From the NCBI GenBank assembly GCA_032433765.1, contig JAVIAB010000041.1, positions 72,810,232 to 72,874,231 of the forward strand: DNA of 64,000 nt, in the 5' to 3' direction. This document shows positions 54,590 through 64,000 of the stretch, one piece after another; positions within the stretch are counted from its first letter, which is position 1; each line of letters begins with the position of its first letter. Made by a program: the position numbers and the translations under genes. The notes below the pieces were generated by a model. That model worked only from the letters and a program-made list of their open reading frames with translations, was not told where the DNA came from and made no database searches. This stretch comes from Megaustenia siamemsis. Taxonomy: Eukaryota; Mollusca; Gastropoda; Stylommatophora; Ariophantidae.

Positions 54590-54620
54590 CCCCCCCACAC
54601 ACACACACACACACACACAC
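54590..54620. repeat. (CA)n microsatellite
   Basis: cccccccacacacacacaca. Confidence 0.9.
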
Positions 54621-55106
54621 TGAAAGGGAAATGAAGAAGGAACAAGAAGATGATGACAGAAGTTATAGGTAATTGAACTAAATAGATTTCACGTACTTAA
54701 GTCTCGTAGCGTGCACGGTGTAAAACTGGTAATACATAAAAGGAATAAACAAATCGGCCAGGGAAGACAAGGACATACCACTGTCACCTGCCAAGCATGT
54801 CGTTAGGGGAGACTAAGGAGGTTGGAGTGAAAGTCTTCGCCGGTGCTACAGAGTTCGTGCATTTGAATTGGAACCATCTTCAGTGCTTTCGCTAGCGTGT
54901 GGCGGGCGTGGTTCATGACGGAGAACGTGCTGAGGAGGGCTATCTTAGCATTAAGGAGTTGTCATTTGTGCATTGAGAAGATCTGTTGACTAAGCTAAGT
55001 TCAGTTCTATTCTATTCTATTCTATTATATTCATGGATCACTTCATTGCAGTCGAACATCTCATATTCACCTCACTGTCCGTCCCAGCATTTCTCAAAGC
55101 GTAAGC

Positions 55107-55634
55107 AGATTGATTATTCATGTCAGGTGTTTGATTATAGATACATCTGTTCCCCCCCCCCCTCCCCATGCGCTCTGGATTGACCAGACCCCTTTGTACA
55201 CCATTAGACTCCTCAGTCTCTCAATGCATACATCCTTGTCACACCCAACCTGCTCCTCTTCTCTTAAGGAGTGTAGAACAAACCTGGCGATGTCCTGTCC
55301 CAGAGTAAGGCCACACTCAGTGCCAAAGCTGCCATCGAGCTTATCGGCTATTTCATTGCCATGTACGCCAGCATTCCCTGGGCAGTACACTCAGTTAACG
55401 CACTCACTATAGAGCTATCCAAGAACAAGCATCACTCCTGCCGCAGACACTGTCTGTCAATAGAGCATACACTGACTGTAGCATTCCTTGTTGCGAGTCA
55501 GTCACCAAGACTATGTGAACCTCGTTCTGTGTAAACAGCCATGTTATTGCCGCCGTTGCTGCTTCTATCTCTATGCTGTGGAATGGTGGAAAAGAGGAAT
55601 ACATGAGTTCATCATCATCATCATCATGTGCCAA
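55107..55634 (-). mobile_element. LINE RNase H fragment, family F relative
   Basis: The minus frame has EIEAATAAITWLF and VLVTDSQQGMLQSVY (55634-55407), then after a break YCPGNAGVHGNEIADKLDG (from about 55390). These are the E, D and (H)xGVxGNExAD elements of RNase H, with Asn in place of the key His. The rest is degraded. Confidence 0.7.
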
Positions 55635-55900
55635 ACCGGTTGGCGTAGGCGATCATGTCTTTCCACAATCTTCTATCTACAGTGCATCGTATCAATCCTG
55701 TTGTTGACCGTTTTCATGCCATGACACCAAGCTATCTAGTATTTTCTCTCTTTATCGTCCGCGATCTCTCTTTCCTTTTATTTTGCCAGTTGTAACCCAG
55801 TATTCCAACTTTCCTCTTATCATAATATGCCCGAAAAATGTTTTGTTTCTTTCTGGTGTTTTTGTGTGTGTGTTCCCTTTTACTGTTGGCCTCTTTGGAA
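55607..55900 (-). mobile_element. RTE-type LINE, family D, 3' fragment
   Basis: Begins catcatcatcatcatgtgcc (reversed tail), continues ggttggcgtaggcgatcatg, and parallels 25507-26017 in reverse. It overlaps the end of the RNase H fragment, having inserted beside or into it. Confidence 0.75.
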
Positions 55901-56800
55901 TACATGAATTACTGACAGGATACGGAAAAACTGATTGAATGAATAGAATAAGTGGAATGACTGAGGGAATAGCGGGTAGTAAATAATTAAGTGAAGAGTC
56001 GAAGTGGGATTACTGAGTATTTAATTGTAGTAGAGATGATTGAGTGAACAGTAGAGGAGGGGAGTGATTGACAATCATACGAAGGTGGAATGTTTGATTG
56101 GATGGGGGTTAGTCGTGGCGCCCAGATATTCACGACTCCAGGCGACGTATTTGTATGACGGCACGGTCTAGTTGCTATGCACGACATCAATCTGTGACAT
56201 CTCAAGTGTGACCCCAGCCTGTATGACGAGTGCGCCTGGGTTGGCTACATGACAAGAAAGCAGCACAGTTCCCACCCACCCAGCCAACCGACACAGCCAC
56301 CAAGTTGGGGGTGGATTGTATACTTTGGAATGCTGTCTCAAAAGCATTCAGGGGAGCTCACTAGGAGGAAACAGGTTCATAAACAAGTGGGGCGTGGAAC
56401 AGATTTGGCATGCCAGTTGTGGTTCATATTCCTCTACATCCTGTAATCTTTAAGCTTTGAGACAAATAATAATAAATGAATATTTTTATGAACGAAAACG
56501 TCCGAGGCGACAGGTCAGTGAATTATATCAGGGGAAGACGTATGTTAACAACACTGGAAACATTCACAAATAATCTACAACAGGGGGAACAAACTAACAA
56601 CAATAGACAGCCCGAAGCTGGATTGAACCCGTTACTCCGCGACAAGTTGGTGAAGTACCGTAATGTATTGTTTCTCGCGGCAAGGCGCTGTGTTAAGTAG
56701 TACGTGTTCGATCCTGCTTCCAAATTTCTATTGATAAAACTTTGTTTTTTTTTTTCTACTGATTATTTGTGAATGTTTTGTGTGAATTATTATTTATCAG
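55901..56800. other. Unique sequence; possible weak tRNA-like element near 56600-56720
   Basis: In reverse, gggttcaatccagcttcggg looks like a B-box in a SINE, but no head or second copy is visible. Otherwise nothing recognised. Confidence 0.3.
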
Positions 56801-56928
56801 GACGACATGGAGCTGCTTCCCTGTTGTCTGTCTACTTGCAGCTACTCATTGCGAGCTGAGACAGGACGACATGGAGCTGCTTCCCTGTTGTCTGTCTACT
56901 TGCAGCTACTCATTGCGAACTGAGACTA
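56801..56928. repeat. 64-bp tandem duplication
   Basis: gacgacatggagctgcttcc + ctgttgtctgtctacttgca + gctactcattgcg is present twice, one base different. Confidence 0.95.
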
Positions 56929-57061
56929 ACTAAACATCTTCATCCAATGAGTATTCATTTCGCCAAGTACAGAAACAAGGCGGATTCTTTCCCTCGACTA
57001 AAGGGACTCTACTCTTCTACTTGTTCAGACATATAACACCGGTGTCATTCATCGATACACG

Positions 57062-57128
57062 TTGATGGATATTCTTCGCATGAGACCTGATCACTTATGG
57101 ACTCGTATGATGTGCGATGAGGATGACC
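57062..57128 (+). mobile_element. LINE family F 3' stub
   Basis: gacctgatcacttatggact + cgtatgatgtgcgatgagga matches the ends at 8430 and 33910. It directly precedes the 36-bp array. Confidence 0.55.
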
Positions 57129-59150
57129 TGTCGACTAAACTAAACTTGTCCAGAATAAATTATCTATATCTGAAGACTAAACTTGTCCAGATTAAACTAT
57201 CTATGTCGAAGACTAAGCTTATCCAGATTAATTATCTATATCTGAAGACTAACTTGTCCAGATTAAATTATCTATATCTGAAGACTAAACTTGTCCAGAT
57301 TAATTATCTATATCTGAAGACTAAACTTGTCTAGATTGAATTATCTATATCTGAAAACTAAACTTGTCCAGATTAAATTATCTATGTCGAAGACTAAACA
57401 TATCCAGATTAAATTATCAATTGTCGAAGACTAAACTTGTCATGATTAAATTATCAATTGTCGAAGACTAAACTTGTCCAAATTAAATTATCTATATCTG
57501 AAGACTAAACTTGTCATGATTAAATTATCAATGTCCGAATACTAAACTTGTCCAGATTAAATTATCAATTGTCGAAGACTAAACTTGTCCAGATTAAATT
57601 ATCTATATCTGAAGACTAAACCTGTCCAGATTAAATTATCTATATCTGAAGACTAAACTGTCCAGATTAAATTAACAATTGTCGAAGACTAAACTTGTCC
57701 AGATTAAATTATCTATATCTGAAGACTAAACCTGTCCAGATTGAATTATCAATTGTCGAAGACTAAACCTGTCAGATTAAATTATCTATGTCTGAAGACT
57801 AAACCTGTCAGATTAAATTAACAATTGTCGAAGACTAAACTTGTCCAGATTAAATTATGTATATCTGAACTTGTCCGAGATAAATTATCTATTCGAAGAC
57901 TAAACGTCCAAATTAAATTATCTATGTCGAAGACCTAACTTGTCCAGATTAAATTAGCAATGTCCAAAGACTAAACTTGTCCATTAAATTATCTATGTCG
58001 AAGACTAAACATATCCAGATTAAATTATCAATTGTCGAAGACTAAACTTGTCATGACTAAATTATCAATTGTCGAAGACTAAACTTGTCCAAATTAAATT
58101 ATCTATATCTGAAGACTAAACTTGTCATGATTAATTATCAATGTCCGAATACTAAACTTGTCCAGATTAATTATCAATTGTCGAAGACTAAACTTGTCCA
58201 GATTAAATTATCTATATCTGAAGACTAAACCTGTCCAGATTAAATTAACAATTGTCGAAGACTAATCTTGTCCAGATTAAATTATCTATATCTGAAGACT
58301 AAACCTGTCCAGATTGAATTATCAATTGTCGAAGACTAAACCTGTCCAGATTAAATTATCTATGTCTGAAGACTAAACCTGTCCAGATTAAATTAACAAT
58401 TGTCGAAGACTAAACTTGTCCAGATTAAATTATGTATATATGAACTTGTCCAGATTAAATTATCTATGTCGAAGACTAAACGTCCAAATTAAATTATCAT
58501 GTCGAAGACCTAACTTGTCCAGATTAAATTATCTATGTCGAAGACCTAACTTGTCCAGATTAAATTATCAATGTCAAGAGACTAAACTTGTCCAATTAAT
58601 TATCTATGTCGAAGACTAAACTTGTCCAAATTAAATATCTATGTCGAAGACCTAACTTGTCCAGATTAAATTATCAATGTCCAAAGACTAAACTTGTCCA
58701 AATTAAATTATCTATGTCGAAGAATAAACTTGTCCAGATTAAATGATCAATATGGAAGACTAAACTTGTCCTGATTAAATGATCATATGGAAGACTAAAC
58801 TTGTCATGATTAAATGATCAATATGGAAGACTAAACTTGTCCTGATTAAATGATCAATATGGAAGACTAAACTTGTCCTGATTAAATGATCAGTGTTGAA
58901 GACTAAACTTGTCCAGATTAAATGATCAATAGGAAGACTAAACTTGTCCCTGATTAATGATCAATGTCGAAGACTAAACTTGTCCTGATTAAATGATCAA
59001 TGTCGAAGACTAAACTTGTCCAGATTAAATGATCAATGTCGAAGACTAAACTTGTCCAGATTAAATGATCAATGTCGAAGACTAAACTTGTCCAGATTAA
59101 ATGATCAATATGGAAGACTATACTTGTCCTGATTAAATGATCAGTGTCAG
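57125..59150. repeat. 36-bp minisatellite, about 55 copies
   Basis: The unit is tgtccagattaaattatcta + tgtcgaagactaaact. A run of distinctive variants (…catatccag…, …catgatt…, …gtccgaatac…) at about 57385-57900 recurs at about 58000-58480, a ~615-base higher-order duplication. From 58735 the unit shifts to an aaatgatcaatatgg form. Confidence 0.96.
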
Positions 59151-59367
59151 AAGTGAGAACTATGATAAGTGACTTCAACAACAGTCTTGTAGCTTCTAAT
59201 TACAACTTATCATAAGTATGTGCTATTTGATATAACACTGGCGATAAATACAGTGAGAGCGATTCTTTACGTGTATTGATCATTTCACTACTGCAGCTGG
59301 CTGTTGTTTTCCCACCTAGTTTGACATTCCATATCGTTCATGTTATAATGAACAGTCAACAAAAGCT

Positions 59368-59500
59368 TTGCTGACGATAGTTAAATCGTTTCATGACGGT
59401 ATCAATCAATATGACGGCAGGACATCACAACAATTCAACATACACAGTGGTGTCATGCAAGGATGTTTTCTTGTTCCGATTCTACTCCTTCGCTGTTATA
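59368..59500 (+). mobile_element. LINE reverse-transcriptase motif B fragment
   Basis: LTIVKSFHDGINQYDG, then FNIHSGVMQGCFLVPILL, resembles the RT segment before and including motif B (VKQGCxLxP). Isolated. Confidence 0.6.
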
Positions 59501-59599
59501 TTGAAACATGCATTCTCAAATGTGAACGAAGGAGTCCTATCTTCATACTAGATATGACGGTTTGGTTGTTCATTTGTGCAAGTCTAAAGGCAATTTGTA

Positions 59600-60560
59600 G
59601 ACAAACACCAGACATACCAAGAGTTGTCAGCCTCTACTGCCCATACCAGAAAGAACCCCCCTGGGAAGAGGAATCCAGATTGTCAATACAAATACGGACA
59701 GAAGTGAAAGGAATATTTGACATGGAGGAACAGAATAGTCTACAGCATAAAACAATCGTTCTCAGTTTCTTGGATGAAGAAAACCACAAGATCTATGGGT
59801 TCGTGTATACATAGATGGATCAGCACAGAATGAAGTTGGGAGATCAAGATTTGAGAGTTGAAACGGGAGAGCAGGAGCATACATAGAGCACCCAAATACA
59901 CTAGAGGTATGGAAAAAATAGCAACAGGGAATATTGTCACAATTACGATGCAGAAATCAAGCAATAACGTTGGCAATAGCAAAACTGCTGAATAGTAATC
60001 CTAGCCCACAACCTGTAGTATTTTTGACAGATGCAAGATCAGTAAACCAGCACTTCAATCCAGGAAATTGCCACAGCTGCAGACTTTATTGACAGAACTC
60101 TGCAAGCACCACAGAGTCGCCCTACAGTGGATCCATCTCACTGTGGAATACCAGGAAATGAGAAAACAAATCAGCTGGCAAAGAAGACGCAATATGCACA
60201 CAACAAGATACACCTATTACATATCATCAGAAGAAACAGATAATCAAATCAACCAGAGGACCACAAGCCCCAAATCAGGATGCCTTTCATAATATGATAT
60301 ATGGAACAAGTTATCATTATACGCCTCAGAACAGGACACAATCGACTCCATAGTCACATGCACACAAAATTCAAGATTGGCACCTCAACTACTTGTACAT
60401 GTGGACTGGCACCCCACTGCTGAACACATATTTTTAAGACTGCACTTAATATAGTAGACTGAGGAAATCCATCCGTCCATTCAACACTACAGACAAAACT
60501 ATATGGGCCACTGCAAAAATTACAAAAGACAGTAACTTGTATACACGAAACGACTTTGCA
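59600..60560 (+). mobile_element. LINE RNase H and C-terminal knuckle region, decayed
   Basis: RVYIDGSAQNE (first RNase H Asp), LQWIHLTVEYQEMRKQISW (the H/GNExAD end, degraded), an RLRTGHN-like stretch near 60330 and TKLYGPLQKLQKT near 60500. Same architecture as 33000-33337 but with more stops. Confidence 0.68.
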
Positions 60561-61410
60561 GATATAGGCAATACTTCTGGAGACAGACAGACAAATAGAT
60601 ATTATATATATAACGTAAAAGGGGGGGGGGGAGGAAAGAGAAGTAATGTGCTAATAGGGGGGGGGGGAGAGAATTAATGTGCTAATAGGGGGGAGGGGAA
60701 GAGATTAATGTGCCATTGACATGTACAAAACTGATAATCACGTGATACACATGTGAAGTTTATGGTTATGGAAGGCCCCAGTATCACTGTAATCGAATTA
60801 AAATCCATAATTGCTCAACCGCCCGTGCCAGTGGAATCATCCGAATTACTATCTCATCGCCCAAACAAAGAAAGGTAGCTGCAGTCCCCATCATAGCAGT
60901 CTCAGCACACGCCAAAAGACATAAGGCGAAACCGCACAGAAAGTGAACACAACCAACTGTTCCCTGTCATATGATATCATCGTTCATCGTAACAATTGGA
61001 ATATCGGAACACGATCAAAACGGATGAGGCAAACATGTGAAGATTTACCGATAAACTCCTCTTAGAATCAGTTTGCGGAAATTTACGAGTGTAGCGTCAT
61101 AAGATAGTTCTGCTAAACTAGTGATCTTCCCTGACTGATCGCACGTATTTGAATGTATCAACTGGTTCTAGTATGGTGCATTGAATTACATTTTGTCTTC
61201 AACAAGGTTTAGGGTTAGGGTTTTTAGGTTTAAGTATTCCTTACCATAACCCAGGGTTCTTCTAATGATAGTTCAGAGAACGACCGAATAAAGTGCAGGG
61301 GGGCGTTACTTCGAACATAAATATTTTACGACCCTAAAGTCGTAAATTACCTAAGCTGACTATCCTCGAGTGTTCAATGGAATCTTGTCATGACCTAGCA
61401 TAATAGCTAC
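60561..61410. other. Unique sequence with G runs
   Basis: Poly-G at 60621-60632 and 60656-60667 within a ~42-base imperfect repeat (taatgtgctaatagggg). Otherwise unassigned. Two TTAGGG near 61208-61220. Confidence 0.5.
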
Positions 61411-62815
61411 GAGAGAATCATACGGACAAGTTCTAGGACCATTACCACCAGAGAATCATTCGCACAAGTTCTAGTCACTAGAAATCATCCGGACAAGTTC
61501 TAGGACCATTACCACCAGAGATTCATTCGCACAAGTTCTATAGTCACTAGAGAATCATCCGGACAAGTTCTAGGACCATTACCACCAGAGAATCATTTGC
61601 ACAAGTTCTATAGTCACTAGAGAATCATCGGACAAATTCTAGGACCATTACCACCAGAGAATCATTTGCACAAGTTCTATAGTCACTAGAAAATCATCCG
61701 GACAAGTTCTATGACCATTACCACCAGAGATTCATTCGCACAAGTTCTATAGTCACTAGAGAATCATCCGGACAAGTTCTATGACCATTACCACCAGAGA
61801 GATTCATTCGCACAAGTTCTATAGTCACTAGAGAATCATCCGGACAAGTTCTATGACCATTACCACCAGAGATTCATTCGCACAAGTTCTATAGTCACTA
61901 GAGAATCATCGGGACAAGTTCTAGGACCATCATTATCATAATCATCATCATATACCGGACCTGCTGGCGTAGGTGATCATGTCTCTCCACAACTTTCGAT
62001 CTGAGTTATTTTATTGATTTTATTATTTATCATTTCTGTTTTGACCTTCTGCCCGGCGATTCTATTAAGCGTCTGTTATTTTCTCTCTTTGCTTCTCTCT
62101 ATCTCTTCGTCCCTCAATTTTCCCAGTTGTTTACAATATATTCCAGCTGTTCTCTTCTCATTACATGGCCAAAAAATGATGATTGTTTCTTCCTAATATT
62201 GGAAATTCTCGCTCTTTTTGCTCTGGCCTCTTTCATAACGTTTTCATTACTCTTTTAGCTGTCCATGGTATTCTCAACATTCTTCTATAAAACCATATTT
62301 CTACAGACTCTAGTGATTTTCATGTCTGTTGTCCTATTGTCCATGATTCACATCCATATGTTAAGACTGGCTGTACATAACATTCTCACGAACTCTTTTT
62401 CTTGTTTCTATTGTCAAAAATGAATTGCATAGTATGTTCTTCATTTTTTGGAAAGCTGCTTTTGCCTGAGCCTTTCTGCACCTGACCTATGTTGTACATC
62501 TTCCGTCTGAGGTTAACAAAGTTCCCAAATATTTAAATTCATTTCCTAATTACAAATCAGAGAACACTAGAAAGTCATCCGAACAAATTCTAGCACTATA
62601 GTGCCTAGAAAATAATCCGGACAAGTTCTGGTACCCTTGTCACTAGATAATCATCCGGACAAATTCTAGCACTATAGTCACTAGAAAATCATCCGGACAA
62701 GTATAGCACCCTGGTCACCAGAAAATCATCCGGTCAAGTTCTAGCACCCTGGTCACCAGAAAATCATCCGGACAAGTTCTAGCACCAGTCACTAGAAAAT
62801 TATCCACTAGCTACG
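61411..62815. repeat. 35-bp (70-bp dimer) minisatellite split by a LINE
   Basis: Alternating units: agagaatcatccggacaagt + tctaggaccattacc, and accagagaatcattcgcaca + agttctatagtcact. The array stops at 61930 and resumes in single-unit form at 62559-62815. Confidence 0.93.
61931..62558 (-). mobile_element. RTE-type LINE, family C, inside a minisatellite
   Basis: Reversed tail cattatcataatcatcatca, then accggacctgctggcgtagg and the family C body up to the attcatttcctaattac region. It separates two halves of the 35-bp array. Confidence 0.85.
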
Positions 62816-63273
62816 CGCCGTGCTTGTGTCACAACTTCAAAGTCAACACTGGGGAGAGGGGAGAAATATAGCACTGAACAGCAGCGATGACCTGGCACAA
62901 TCAGGATCCGGTTATTACACCCCACCCACACGTTTTAAAAGCAACTAGCGCCGCACCGATTTAAAACTGTGCACTGTCATGTCTGTGCTATAAACTCGGC
63001 ACACAGCATCAGGCCATAACATGACCTCTATAAAATTTGATAAATCACGCAGGCCGTGGATTGCCTCCCCTTACGCTAGTAGTGAAGCAGCGCTATTATT
63101 CTCTCCTGATTTGACTCACTGACTCGCGATTTCTTATTTATTCAATCTGGTCTTGATGCAGGTTATACGGTTATAGCGTGGGCTTAACTTGACTCGTACG
63201 TCATTTTAGTATGTTCAGCTGGTCTCTAATCCACATTCTGAATAGAATCTTATTCATGGACGTCTTGTTGTAT
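62816..63273. other. Unique sequence, unassigned
   Basis: No frame or repeat recognised. Confidence 0.4.
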
Positions 63274-63592
63274 AATGGAGACCACACACATCATTCATTA
63301 TTACCAAGGTCTGGAAATGACCGTGTTTGATGGAGACCATATACATCATTCATCATTACCACGGTCCGGAGATGACCGATGGTTGATGGTGACATATACA
63401 TCATTACCACGGTCGGGAGATGACCGATGTTTGATGGAGACCATACACATCATTCATCATTACTACGGTCCGAGCTGACCGATGTTTGATGGGGGCCACA
63501 CTCATCATTCATCATTACCACGGTCCGAGATGACCGATTTTGATGGAGACCATATACATCATTCATCAATACCACGGTCCGGAGATGACTGA
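63274..63592. repeat. 56-bp minisatellite, about 6 copies
   Basis: The unit is cattcatcattaccacggtc + cggagatgaccgatgtttga + tggagaccatacacat. Confidence 0.94.
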
Positions 63593-63892
63593 CACACGAG
63601 ACCATGAAGTGCTTGCTCAAAAGGAGGCATACATATATTGAATGTAACAAGTAGCCAATGGCTCACGCCTGACTAATCCCACCTTGATCAGCGGCAACAG
63701 CTGATGAAGTCATCACATTCTCTCAGCGGAAGCTCTTGCAATCGGCCTGACCTAGCGAATAGGGATCGTGGTAAGGCGTTCCGGAACCCACAATTCCAAA
63801 AGGAAGGCCTAACATCAGGCCTAAAGACGCAGATATTGCAACTTATTATTATAAACACAACACAACGATCTCCCACACACAAATAGTAAATC

Positions 63893-64000
63893 TTTTTCTT
63901 GTTTCTATTGTCAAAATGGATTGCATAGTATCTTCCTCATTTTTTGGAAAGCTGCTTTTGCCTGAGCCATTCTGCATCTCACCTCTTTAAATAATAAATA
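63893..64000 (-). mobile_element. RTE-type LINE, family C, internal fragment at window edge
   Basis: tctttttcttgtttctattg + tcaaaatggattgcatagta matches 42330-42420 and 62395-62490 and runs to about 63985. Confidence 0.7.

Noticed and set aside
61200..61235. Interstitial telomere repeat
   Set aside because: Only two TTAGGG units, consistent with chance.

Overview
The window is intron- and repeat-rich, AT-rich eukaryotic DNA with no bacterial gene organisation. Spliced exons with GT/AG (and one GC/AG) junctions, tRNA-derived SINEs, many 5'-truncated RTE-type LINEs with ATG-rich tails, RNase H-bearing LINE scraps, a mariner DNA transposon and roughly thirty unrelated minisatellite arrays point to an invertebrate animal. 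A lophotrochozoan, probably a mollusc, is my inference from this repeat mix; nothing in the window proves the taxon.

The main host gene covers 246-25379 on the minus strand. It is an oxysterol-binding-protein-related protein (ORP/OSBPL family, closest by eye to ORP1/ORP2). Seven internal exons can be placed with compatible splice phases: 25379-25208 (coiled coil and FFAT-like motif), 21336-21234 (linker), 17882-17807, 12865-12733, 9934-9837, 5541-5367 (EQVSHHPP signature) and 324-246. Together they would encode about 280 residues, and the gene continues past the left edge. Four apparent single-base deletions in two exons are the only lesions; no nonsense or obviously damaging missense change is seen. 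One intron has a GC donor. The six introns are 2.8-5.0 kb and consist mostly of minisatellites and transposon debris. In five of seven exons a tandem array lies within about 25 bases of, or overlaps, a splice site.

Right of the ORP exons (26-64 kb) no gene can be named. There are candidate exons at 28269-28353 (-), 32401-32505 and 32842-32944 (+), 36022-36204 (+) and 43613-43795 (-, a plausible terminal exon whose acceptor was duplicated by a SINE insertion). A CpG-richer block near 36.0-37.1 kb has a CRE-like palindrome and a TATA-like box. The rest is minisatellites (23-61 bp units, some nearly 2 kb long), LINE fragments, SINEs, a foldback element and microsatellites.

The mobile elements form a layered record. 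At least four minisatellite arrays (18.3, 22.7-24.1, 25.5 and 61.9 kb) were split by later LINE or mariner insertions. One LINE is nested in another with a target-site duplication. Several SINEs keep perfect 11-29 bp target-site duplications, and one of these is a dimeric SINE. Two minisatellites appear to have grown out of the 3' ends of LINE copies. Family labels A-H and S-I to S-IV are mine, used only to cross-reference copies within this window.
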